Assembly: GCA_021805275.1 (NCBI GenBank)
Contig: JAJZFQ010000043.1
Location: 62,001 to 126,000, forward strand
DNA length: 64,000 nucleotides
Direction of reading: 5' to 3'
Source of the DNA: Pseudomonadota bacterium
Lineage (GTDB): Bacteria; Pseudomonadota; Gammaproteobacteria; Steroidobacterales; Steroidobacteraceae
The notes below the pieces were generated by a model, which saw only the letters and a program-made list of their open reading frames with translations, was not told the origin of the DNA and did not search any database. The position numbers and the translations under genes are program-made. Positions 1 through 7,271 of the stretch are shown here, piece after piece. Each line of letters starts with the position of its first letter. Positions within the stretch are counted from its first letter, which is position 1.

Positions 1-679
1 GCTCTGTCAAAGCTTGCAGCAGGTGTCGGATCTGCGGCACCAGACGTGCGTTCAAGGCAGCGGTCAAGGCACGCTTCGGCGCGTTCAGCTGCGCGCTCAT
101 CTCGTGGCTGCAGGTGACTGACTTGTCGCACATCGCACGGATGAGTCGGCGCACGCGCAACTCGTGCTCCGGATTTCGCACCGAGAACTGTGCTGCGACG
201 ACGAACGCCTCGACCTGATCGGCATACTGCCTGACGGCGGCCTCAACCGCCGCCTCATCGAGTGCCGCCTCTTCCTGGCCCGTCGGATCGTGTCCGCCGC
301 GCACGCGCACGATCAGATCTCCGCGCTGCTCCGTCAAGCCGGCCATCTGGACCATCCGGTCATTGAAGCCGATCAAAATCGCGCAGATCGGGCTGAAGCG
401 GTTCTCGACAACGGAATTTGTCGCCAGGGTGGTCGACACCGACACCAACGTGATGTCGCTGCGCGCCCCTTCGGGAAGTTCACCGAGTACGGAGCGCAAT
501 GCATTTCCGAGTCCGACGGAGAGATTCCAGTGGGTGGTCAGCGCCTTGGCGCTGGCGATCACCCGGCCAGAGCCGTCCATGATGACAGCGTCGGTATACG
601 TTCCGCCGGTGTCCAGTCCGATCCACAGTTCTGATTTTTGGCGCGAGCTGGCAGTGCCAGTGAGGCTGGTGTGATCCAT
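1..679 (-). CDS. Hydantoinase/oxoprolinase (HyuA-type) N-terminal part, cut by window edge
   Basis: The reverse strand is open from an ATG at 679 down to base 1, giving about 226 residues without a stop; the rest lies outside the window. The product begins with a short leader and then an ASKHA-type phosphate-binding motif (IGLDTGGTYTDAVI, about residues 20-33), followed by a VSTTLATNSVVE motif. Both are typical of the N-terminal domain of HyuA hydantoinase/oxoprolinase proteins, ATP-dependent cyclic amide hydrolases that also include acetone-carboxylase-like enzymes. The substrate cannot be told. In this quaternary-amine context an N-methylhydantoin (creatinine-derived) substrate leading to sarcosine is a possibility only. 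The gene diverges from the hydrolase that starts at 1069. Confidence 0.85.
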   Translation of the reverse strand, partial: MDHTSLTGTASSRQKSELWIGLDTGGTYTDAVIMDGSGRVIASAKALTTHWNLSVGLGNALRSVLGELPEGARSDITLVSVSTTLATNSVVENRFSPICAILIGFNDRMVQMAGLTEQRGDLIVRVRGGHDPTGQEEAALDEAAVEAAVRQYADQVEAFVVAAQFSVRNPEHELRVRRLIRAMCDKSVTCSHEMSAQLNAPKRALTAALNARLVPQIRHLLQALTE

Positions 680-1068
680 CTTGAAGAGCAATCGCAGGGT
701 ACAGGGTATTCGCCCGATCCTACCGGAGCCCGCCCGCGCTGCCTACACCCGACCCGGTCGGCTTCTCGAACAAGTGCTGGCGCGGTATATCAGTCCCCAG
801 GACGACCTGGCGCGCAGTCGGGCGATTCCAGGCTGCCCCGGCGGCCCACGCGACGGCGGCCCACGCGACGGCGGCCCACGCGACGGCGGAGTGCCCCGAG
901 CGCCCGCCCGGCGCGGGGAATCGGTCATCGTACAAGCGGACAGAGCTTCCGTGGGAGCATCCCCCCCGGCACGATGATACCTGCGCCACGGTAAGGGACC
1001 AGCCCGCGATGCGGCTGGCTTATCCTCAAGGGCGCGGCGATGATGCGGCCGGGAGGAACGCGAACCGC
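680..1068. other. Divergent intergenic region, no gene seen
   Basis: This 389-base stretch separates the divergent hydantoinase and alpha/beta-hydrolase genes and should hold both promoters. Short open frames cross it on both strands, but none has a recognisable domain or a good ribosome binding site. A 15-base tandem repeat lies in its middle. No convincing -35/-10 pair was found by eye. Confidence 0.5.
841..885. repeat. 15-bp tandem repeat, three exact copies
   Basis: The unit gcggcccacgcgacg occurs three times head to tail (841-855, 856-870, 871-885), followed by a partial copy. It lies between divergent genes, so it is not constrained by coding there. It may be simple slippage or a set of protein-binding repeats. 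Confidence 0.9.
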
Positions 1069-1911
1069 ATGAACACAGCACTCACCGGAGGCCCGAGCAG
1101 CAACAGCGCCGCCGAGGCACCGCCCCACGGGTCCCAAGATGCACCTGATTCGACGCCCCTCGTATTGCTCTCGGGACATATGTCCAGCGCGGCGACCTGG
1201 GAGCATCAGGTCCGCCAGCTGCCGCGACAACGCAGGGTGGTGGTCCCGGACGCGCACTACGGCCTGAATTCCATCGCCGCGATGGCGCGAACGATCGCCG
1301 CGAGTGCCCCGGAGCGGTTCGACCTGGTTGGCTGGTCAATGGGCGGATACATCGCCCTCGAGCTCTACCCGCTGGTACGCGAGCGCATCCGATCCCTCAC
1401 CCTGATCAGCACCAGTGCCCGAGCGGAGAGCCGCGCTGCACTGATCCGGCGCGCAGAGTTTCTGCGCGCCGTACAGACCTCCGGACTGCGCGCCGCGTTT
1501 GTCGCGTCGCTGGATCAGATGATCAAGGATCCGCAGCGAGTCGATGCGGATTTTCGCGCGCGAATCATCTCCAACGCGGTCAACCTCGGTGAGGAGGTAC
1601 TGTTCAGTCAAATCAAGGCAATGATCGGTCGCAACGACAACCGCTCGCTCCTGGAGCAGATCGACTGTGAAACATTGGTCATAGCGGCGACCGATGATGA
1701 CGTCGTGCCGAAGGACTACACGGAAGAAATCGCGCGCCACATTCCACGCTCCCGGCTGCATATCGTGGCGGGCACGGGGCACTGCGCACCCTGGGAGAGA
1801 GCCGAGGAAATCAACAGGGTCCTGGCTAATTTCTGGCAAGGAATCGCTCACCACGAAGGCGTCACGATGATTGGCAGCGCCATCGCTCCGGCGTACAGTA
1901 CAAGCGATTGA
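1069..1911 (+). CDS. Alpha/beta-hydrolase fold protein
   Basis: The product is a cytoplasmic-looking alpha/beta-hydrolase of 280 residues. The nucleophile elbow GWSMGG places Ser at about residue 90, a likely acid Asp lies in IAATDDDVVP, and the catalytic His in AGTGHCAPWE. The frame stays open upstream to an ATG at 1009, but the ATG at 1069 is preferred because GGGAGGA lies upstream at 1051-1057 and the longer leader looks like translated spacer. The reaction is unknown; esterase, lactonase or C-C hydrolase activities are all possible for this family. The stop at 1911 is 32 bases from the next hydrolase, so the two are probably co-transcribed. Confidence 0.8.
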   Translation: MNTALTGGPSSNSAAEAPPHGSQDAPDSTPLVLLSGHMSSAATWEHQVRQLPRQRRVVVPDAHYGLNSIAAMARTIAASAPERFDLVGWSMGGYIALELYPLVRERIRSLTLISTSARAESRAALIRRAEFLRAVQTSGLRAAFVASLDQMIKDPQRVDADFRARIISNAVNLGEEVLFSQIKAMIGRNDNRSLLEQIDCETLVIAATDDDVVPKDYTEEIARHIPRSRLHIVAGTGHCAPWERAEEINRVLANFWQGIAHHEGVTMIGSAIAPAYSTSD

Positions 1912-1943
1912 GGCTCGAGCGACATCACTCCCGTGGAGGCCAA

Positions 1944-3377
1944 ATGAACTGCCGTCGTAGCGCGTGGTCACTGATGCAATCGATGATGCCTATTCGCAAG
2001 ATCGCGCAGCACACGGGCGGCTTGCGCATTCTGCGCACGGGACGTGCGATGTGTAATCCGCCGACAATCGTGGCGATTCTCCTCGCCTTGACCGGCGCTG
2101 GAGCCGGGATCGCGCGCGCCGCCGGACAGCGGCCCCCAAGCGTCTATGGCCCCGATGCGCCGCAGCTGGCGCGGCTCGGACCGCACGCCGTCGGAGTGGT
2201 GACCATCACGCTGGTCGAGCACGCTCAAATCGATGTACTTGCTTACAACCCCAAGACGCACAGCGCCCCGAAGCGCAATCGCACACTTCGGGTCGATATC
2301 TGGTATCCCGCGCAGGCCGAGCCCGCAGCGCCCCGAGCAGTGTATTCAGCTGCCTTTCCATCTGCGCCGCCGGCGCCGCCGGCGCATTTTTCGGTGCCGG
2401 GCATCGCGGTGCGCAACGCACCGTTTGCACCGGGTCCCTATCCGCTGGTCATCGTATCCCACGGGTACAGCAATGCCCCGGCGGCGATGACGTGGATCAC
2501 TGAGAATCTGGCCTCGAAGGGCTATGTCGTCGCGGCAATCCAGCATGACGACCCGCCGATCACGGACTCCCGGGAATTCATCGAGCCGGTGCTCCGCCGC
2601 CCGCTCGACATCGCCTTCGTGGCCGAGGAGCTGCAGCGCAGTCTCACCGCCAAGCACTGGATCGATCCGGACCGCACTGCGCTGATTGGTTATTCGATGG
2701 GCGGCTACGGCGTTCTGACCGCCGCCGGGGCGATCCTAGATCCGGACAGTCCGCTTGCCAAAGCGGTTCCCGGCGGATTATTGCTGCCCTATTGCCGCGA
2801 CGGCGCACTGCGCAAGTCGCTCAAAGTGGCGCATCTGCGCGCGGTCGTGGCGATCTCCCCGGCGGGAGGCCCGCCCTGGGACGCGTGGGGCCACAATGGG
2901 CTCGCCGCAATCCACACGCCGCTTCTGCTGATCAACGGCAATCGAGACCGCACCGTCGGCTACCGGCGCGCCGGCCTGAGGGTATTTCGTGAAGCCGTCA
3001 ATGCTCCGCGTTACCTGCTGACCATCGAGGAGGCCGGGCATGACATCGGGCTCGATCCGGTCCCCGCTCAGATGCGCCATTCGCTGTGGAATCTGTCGTG
3101 GTTTCAGGATCCGGTCTGGAATACGCAGCGCGTCAACGCAATCAATACGCACTTCATTACCGCTTTCCTCGATCTGTACGTCAAGGGACAGAAAAGCCGC
3201 GCTGCGTACCTTGATGTCCCGGTCCGGCACGCCGGCCACGGGGTGTGGCCTCACGACCATGAACCGTTCGCCGCCTATAGTCCGGGCTCCGGCGATATCA
3301 CGGTCTGGAAGGGCTTCCAGCGCTCATTCGCCGTGGGGCTCGAAATGCAGCGAGCAAGCGCGCGACCCGTGCACTGA
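1944..3377 (+). CDS. Secreted PAF-acetylhydrolase/dienelactone-hydrolase-like protein, copy 1
   Basis: This is a 477-residue alpha/beta-hydrolase with an N-terminal hydrophobic signal-like segment (PPTIVAILLALTGAGAG) ending near an Ala-rich cleavage region, so it is probably exported. The fold shows an oxyanion segment VIVSHGYSNAPAA, a nucleophile elbow GYSMGG (Ser about 251), an acid Asp in NGNRDRTVGY and a His in EEAGHDIGLD. The HGYS and LASKGYVVAAIQH elements recall the PAF-acetylhydrolase/COG4188 group. The start at 1944 follows GGAGG at 1935-1939; the ATG at 2049, directly before the hydrophobic segment, is an alternative start. A close paralogue lies at 11872-13326, identical at roughly four of five positions by eye. 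Lipid ester hydrolysis is inferred from family resemblance only. Confidence 0.75.
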   Translation: MNCRRSAWSLMQSMMPIRKIAQHTGGLRILRTGRAMCNPPTIVAILLALTGAGAGIARAAGQRPPSVYGPDAPQLARLGPHAVGVVTITLVEHAQIDVLAYNPKTHSAPKRNRTLRVDIWYPAQAEPAAPRAVYSAAFPSAPPAPPAHFSVPGIAVRNAPFAPGPYPLVIVSHGYSNAPAAMTWITENLASKGYVVAAIQHDDPPITDSREFIEPVLRRPLDIAFVAEELQRSLTAKHWIDPDRTALIGYSMGGYGVLTAAGAILDPDSPLAKAVPGGLLLPYCRDGALRKSLKVAHLRAVVAISPAGGPPWDAWGHNGLAAIHTPLLLINGNRDRTVGYRRAGLRVFREAVNAPRYLLTIEEAGHDIGLDPVPAQMRHSLWNLSWFQDPVWNTQRVNAINTHFITAFLDLYVKGQKSRAAYLDVPVRHAGHGVWPHDHEPFAAYSPGSGDITVWKGFQRSFAVGLEMQRASARPVH

Positions 3378-3781
3378 GTGCCGCCGCCCGCTGATGGTCG
3401 GCGCCCCAACGGTCCCGCACAGGGCCGGGGCCTGCCAGCGACCCGACCCTCCCCCCGGTGCGCACAACCGCGTCGCTGCAGTCCTGGCTACGCGGGTCAG
3501 TCCCCGCTTCGACTCGAGGCACCGTCGTGAGCGCCGAGGCAGCGCTCGGCCATACACCGGTGCCGTGCACCTGCCGGCCTTTCTTGGCAGATCGATGCGG
3601 CGCGCGGGTATGATGGCGTATCCGTTCAAGCGCCGGGACGCGCGGGTACTCGTCAGTATTGCAGCGCGACGCACATGATTGACTGTGTACTTCATCGTCG
3701 AGACGCCGATTTGAAGTTCGTGCTGTTCGGCATCATCCTGGACTGCATGATCAGTCCTCCGACCGACAAGAAGAACAAGCT
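3378..3781. other. Intergenic region before the ChoV-like gene
   Basis: About 400 bases without a supported gene apart from a 39-codon frame at its 3' end (listed separately). Open frames on both strands are short, arginine-rich and lack domains, as expected for noncoding high-G+C DNA. Confidence 0.45.
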
Positions 3782-3794
3782 GTGCTCGCAATAG
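3675..3794 (+). pseudogene. Possible tail remnant of a ProW/ChoW-type permease
   Basis: A 39-codon frame (ATG 3675, TAG 3792-3794) contains KFVLFGIILDCMI and overlaps the start of the ATPase gene by 13 bases. Choline/betaine ABC permeases commonly end with a similar hydrophobic AIILDRIT-type segment and sit next to the ATPase gene. The match is short, so this could be chance. If real, it is a relic of a lost choW upstream of the retained ATPase. Confidence 0.2.
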
Positions 3795-4672
3795 AAGTAC
3801 GCAAAGTGGATATCCTCTTTGCGCCCACCGCGGTGTCTACCCGGCGGGCCCGAAGCGTACTGCGGCGAGCGCTCGAAGCGCTCGATGCCGGCCAGACCCG
3901 CGCTGCGATTGCCGAGCAGACCGGAGTCATTGTCGGGATCAGCAACGCAAACCTCGCTATCGCACGAGGCGAGATCTCCGTCCTGATGGGTTTGTCCGGT
4001 TCCGGCAAGTCCACGTTGCTGCGGACCATCAACGGACTGAACCCAGTCACGCGCGGCGAAGTGCTCGTGCGCGACGCGGACTCTATGGTCGATGTCGCCC
4101 ACTGCGACGCGGCCGCGCTGCGTCGCGTGCGTCGCCAGCGCGTCGCAATGGTCTTCCAGCAGTTTGCACTGCTTCCATGGCGCACCGTACGCGAGAACGT
4201 CGGTTTCGGCCTCGAACTGCGCGGCGAGCCGTCCGAGCACTGCCGGCGGATCGTCGAGGAGCAGCTGGAACTTGTCGGACTGAGCCAATGGGCGGATCGA
4301 CACTGCGATGAGCTGTCCGGCGGCATGCAGCAGCGCGTCGGCCTGGCGCGGGCGCTGGCGACGAACGCTGAAATACTTCTCATGGACGAGCCGTTTTCTG
4401 CGCTCGATCCGCTGATTCGCCACAAACTGCAGGATGAACTGCTCGCTCTGCAGGCGCGGCTGCACAAGACCATTGTTTTTGTAAGCCACGATCTTGACGA
4501 GGCCCTTAAGCTCGGCGACCGCGTCTCTATTCTGGAGGGTGGTCGGATCGTGCAGACAGGGACCGCGCGTGAGATTGTCGAACACCCGGTAGACGATTAC
4601 GTCGCCGAGTTCGTTCGGCGTGTCAATCCGAATACCGCGTTCAAGCAATGCAGTGCACGGTTTGCCACGTGA
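3782..4672 (+). CDS. Choline/glycine-betaine ABC transporter ATP-binding subunit, ChoV-like (orphan)
   Basis: This 296-residue ATPase has the full ABC motif set: Walker A GLSGSGKST (about 70-78), Q-loop QQFALLPW, signature LSGGMQQR, Walker B ILLMDEPFSALD and H-loop VSHDLDEA. The N-terminal segment with ALEALDAGQTRAAI and TGVIVG before the Walker A domain is typical of the ProV/ChoV/OpuAA quaternary-amine branch. It lacks the C-terminal CBS domains found in osmosensory ProV, which fits a catabolic choline importer such as ChoV. Translation starts at GTG 3782 with only a weak purine-rich site upstream. No permease or binding-protein gene lies in the window, so its partners are elsewhere or lost. 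The two downstream GbdR-like regulators fit a quaternary-amine role. Confidence 0.85.
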   Translation: MLAIEVRKVDILFAPTAVSTRRARSVLRRALEALDAGQTRAAIAEQTGVIVGISNANLAIARGEISVLMGLSGSGKSTLLRTINGLNPVTRGEVLVRDADSMVDVAHCDAAALRRVRRQRVAMVFQQFALLPWRTVRENVGFGLELRGEPSEHCRRIVEEQLELVGLSQWADRHCDELSGGMQQRVGLARALATNAEILLMDEPFSALDPLIRHKLQDELLALQARLHKTIVFVSHDLDEALKLGDRVSILEGGRIVQTGTAREIVEHPVDDYVAEFVRRVNPNTAFKQCSARFAT

Positions 4673-4755
4673 TGGGCAGTTCGAGGCCCGTCGGACCGCT
4701 CAAGATAAGTTCATGCTCTCACTCCATTGATCTTTCCGCCCAATAGGTAATTCCG

Positions 4756-5760
4756 GTGCGCGCGCCTGCGAGTTCTCCCAGCCATTTCGGCTTCTTCACG
4801 CTGCGTAATTTCTCAATGATCGCCTTTTCGAGCGCGGTGGAGCCGTTGCGCATGGCGAACTACCTCGCCGGACGGGAAGTGTATCGATGGTCGATATACT
4901 CACTGACGGGCGAGCCGGTGACAGCCAGCAATGGGCTTTCCGTCGCACCGACGCAGCAGCTCGACGAATCCGCACTGCCCGACATCCTATTCTTGTGTGG
5001 TGGAATCAATGTTCCGGCCGCGGTGGACAGTCAGCTGGTCCGGCTGCTGCGGCGCGTCGCGCGGCACCGCATCGGCATCGGAGCGCTGTGCACCGGATCG
5101 TATGCGCTCGCCGAAGCGGGCCTGCTCGACGGTTACCGATGCGCAATTCATTGGGAGAACCTGCCGGGATTGCGCGAGCGCTTTCCACGGATTGAATTCA
5201 GCTCGGACCTGTTTGTGATCGATCGCGAGCGCTGCACCTGCACCGGCGGCGTCGCGCCGCTCGACATGGTGCTGCACCTGATCACCCCGCGGGTCGGCAA
5301 GACCATTGCCGCTGGCATATCCGAGGAGTTCATTGTCGAGCGGATTCGCAACAGCACCGACAACCAGCACATCCCGCTCGCTGCGCGCCTGAGTGGCAGC
5401 CATCCGTCTGTCGCGCAGGCCGCTGCGTTGATGGAGGCCAACGTCGAGGATCCTCTGTCACTCGAAGAACTGGCCCGACTGAGCGGCATTTCGCATCGGC
5501 AGTTGCAGCGGCTGTTCAGACGCAATCTGGGCATCACACCGGCCCAGTACTACACAACAGTGCGGCTGCGTCGCGCGCGGCAGCTCTTGCGGCAGACGGC
5601 CATGCCGGTGATGGACATCACCGTCGCCTGCGGCTTCCGCTCCGCGTGCCACTTCAGCCGATCCTATCGGGCGCTCTACGGTCATCCGCCGCGCCAGGAG
5701 CGGCGCCCCCAGCCTGAGGCATCAGCCGGCGCGACGCGGCCAGGGATAAAAGGCACCTGA
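4756..5760 (+). CDS. GlxA/GbdR-family AraC-type transcriptional regulator 1
   Basis: The 334-residue protein has an N-terminal DJ-1/PfpI-like domain with a nucleophile-elbow-like Cys in GALCTGSYALAEAG (about residue 112) and a C-terminal AraC double helix-turn-helix (SLEELARLSGISHRQLQRLF and VACGFRSACHFSRSYRALYG). This architecture is that of GbdR, CdhR and ArgR-type activators, which in pseudomonads sense glycine betaine/dimethylglycine or carnitine. Translation starts at GTG 4756. It follows the ChoV-like ATPase and precedes a second regulator of the same build. It probably activates the choline/betaine genes of the locus; the ligand is inferred from context. Confidence 0.85.
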   Translation: MRAPASSPSHFGFFTLRNFSMIAFSSAVEPLRMANYLAGREVYRWSIYSLTGEPVTASNGLSVAPTQQLDESALPDILFLCGGINVPAAVDSQLVRLLRRVARHRIGIGALCTGSYALAEAGLLDGYRCAIHWENLPGLRERFPRIEFSSDLFVIDRERCTCTGGVAPLDMVLHLITPRVGKTIAAGISEEFIVERIRNSTDNQHIPLAARLSGSHPSVAQAAALMEANVEDPLSLEELARLSGISHRQLQRLFRRNLGITPAQYYTTVRLRRARQLLRQTAMPVMDITVACGFRSACHFSRSYRALYGHPPRQERRPQPEASAGATRPGIKGT

Positions 5761-5883
5761 ATGTTCAGTCAAGACATGCGCCAAAAGGTTCGCCTGTAAC
5801 GCAACACACTAAGCCATTGATATAATTATAAATTAATACAAAAACTCAAGCGCCTTGCGTCCGTACAACAATTCACGGATGAT
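5761..5883 (+). promoter_or_regulatory. AT-rich promoter candidate upstream of regulator 2
   Basis: The gap between the two regulator genes contains an A+T-rich patch at 5815-5850 that stands out from its surroundings. It includes a TATAAT hexamer at 5821-5826. No good -35 hexamer sits at 16-18 bases, which would suit an activator-dependent promoter. Confidence 0.35.
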
Positions 5884-6996
5884 ATGGCCAAGGGGGATCA
5901 GGCCTGTTTGAGTAACCGTTCAATGCTGCAAAAGACCGGAGCTCGAAAGACGACGGCGGACGCAGCGCAGGGTCCTTCCCTCCGTGTGGGCATCATTCTG
6001 GCGGAACACTTCACGTTGTCGGCATTCGGGGTGTTCGTCGATCACCTCCGACTCGCAGCCGACGACGGTGACCGCAGTCGCCCGATGCGCGTGCACTGGT
6101 CAACCATGTCAGCACGGCGGGTACCCATCCCAGCCAGCTGCGGCGTCATGGTGCAACCCACCAGCGGTCTGCTGCCACCACAGAATCTCGACTACGCGGT
6201 CGTGGTCGGCGGCATTCTCCATGCCGGCCCGCAGATCGATGACCAGACCGCCACCTACCTCCGTGAGCTCGCCAAGGTCGGCGTCCCCCTGATTGGGATC
6301 TGCACCGGCAGCTTCATCCTCTGCCGCGCCGGGCTGATGCGCGGACGCCGCTCGTGCGTAAGCTGGTACCACTATCAGGACTTCCGCGAGACGTTTCCCG
6401 ACCACGACGTGGTCGCGGATCGGCTGTTTCTCGCCGACGGACCGCGCATCACGTGCGCCGGTGGCGCCGGAACAGCCGCCCTCGCCTCACATCTGATCGA
6501 ACGGCATCTGGGCCGGGCGACGGCCTACAAGGCGAGCCAGGTGCTGCTGTTCGACGGACCACGTCAGGGCAACGATGCGCAACCGCACCCGCCCCTGTCC
6601 GAAAGCGTGGACGAGCCGCGTGTGCGCCGCGCATTGCTGCTGATGGAACAGAACCTGACCAGGCCCATCTCCGTCGGCGCCATCGCGGGCGAGCTGGGGG
6701 TTTCCGTGCGTCAGCTCGAGCGCCTGTGCCGCGGACACCTCGGGATGGGCCCCGCCTCAACGTACCGCCAGCTGCGGCTGCGGTACGCGAACTGGCTGAT
6801 TGAGAATACGGACCGTTCGGTGACCGAAATCGCCATTGAGGCGGGATTCGCCGACTGCGCGCATTTCTCCCGGCAGTTCAAGGACGCCTACGGCTTCTCT
6901 CCGTCCCGCCATCGATTGCACCCGCAGGTTGCCGGTGCCACGGATATCGCGCACGCGCGGGTCTACGACGTTCTCTCGCCTGAGCCGTCGCTGTAA
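5884..6996 (+). CDS. GlxA/GbdR-family AraC-type transcriptional regulator 2
   Basis: This 370-residue protein repeats the architecture of its neighbour: a DJ-1/PfpI-like sensor domain (VVVGGILHAG; Cys in GICTGSFILCRAG) followed by an AraC DNA-binding domain (ISVGAIAGELGVSVRQLERL and AIEAGFADCAHFSRQFKDAY). The roughly 30-residue leader before the first beta strand is longer than usual, so an internal Met may be the real start. Its own A+T-rich upstream region suggests separate transcription from regulator 1. The next gene downstream on the same strand is a TonB receptor, a plausible target. Carnitine, betaine or dimethylglycine are candidate ligands by family analogy. Confidence 0.85.
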   Translation: MAKGDQACLSNRSMLQKTGARKTTADAAQGPSLRVGIILAEHFTLSAFGVFVDHLRLAADDGDRSRPMRVHWSTMSARRVPIPASCGVMVQPTSGLLPPQNLDYAVVVGGILHAGPQIDDQTATYLRELAKVGVPLIGICTGSFILCRAGLMRGRRSCVSWYHYQDFRETFPDHDVVADRLFLADGPRITCAGGAGTAALASHLIERHLGRATAYKASQVLLFDGPRQGNDAQPHPPLSESVDEPRVRRALLLMEQNLTRPISVGAIAGELGVSVRQLERLCRGHLGMGPASTYRQLRLRYANWLIENTDRSVTEIAIEAGFADCAHFSRQFKDAYGFSPSRHRLHPQVAGATDIAHARVYDVLSPEPSL

Positions 6997-7200
6997 CACC
7001 GGGAGACAAGACATACTCATTCGGCATGCATTTCCGCTAGTTCCGCTACGCCGCATTCGCACGGACGGCACAGACGCGTCCAGAATTGCCATTGCTTTCC
7101 GGAACGGCGGTTCTGTGGCACGACAGTTTGATTCACTCGAGTTGACGCATTCATTCAATCGACTCGAGCTTGCATAGCATGTAATGTCGGTTTCTTCATA

Positions 7201-7229
7201 GCATTGCCGCGCCCGAGGCGCGGCGATGC
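7201..7229 (+). promoter_or_regulatory. Stem-loop in the leader of the TonB receptor gene
   Basis: A 12-base-pair imperfect hairpin (gcattgccgcgc, loop ccgag, gcgcggcgatgc, with one T-G pair) lies 42 bases before the receptor start. It has no T-tract after it, so a terminator is unlikely. It could be a leader structure affecting translation, or merely a G+C-rich coincidence. The remaining bases from 6997 hold no gene. Confidence 0.35.
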
Positions 7230-7271
7230 GCCAAACGTCAAACGCACAATGGTCTACTGGGGGTCTATACG

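Noticed and set aside
6997..7271. Cobalamin riboswitch before TonB receptor 1
   Set aside because: The receptor leader was read for the conserved B12-box pattern because the locus needs B12, but only a simple hairpin was found.
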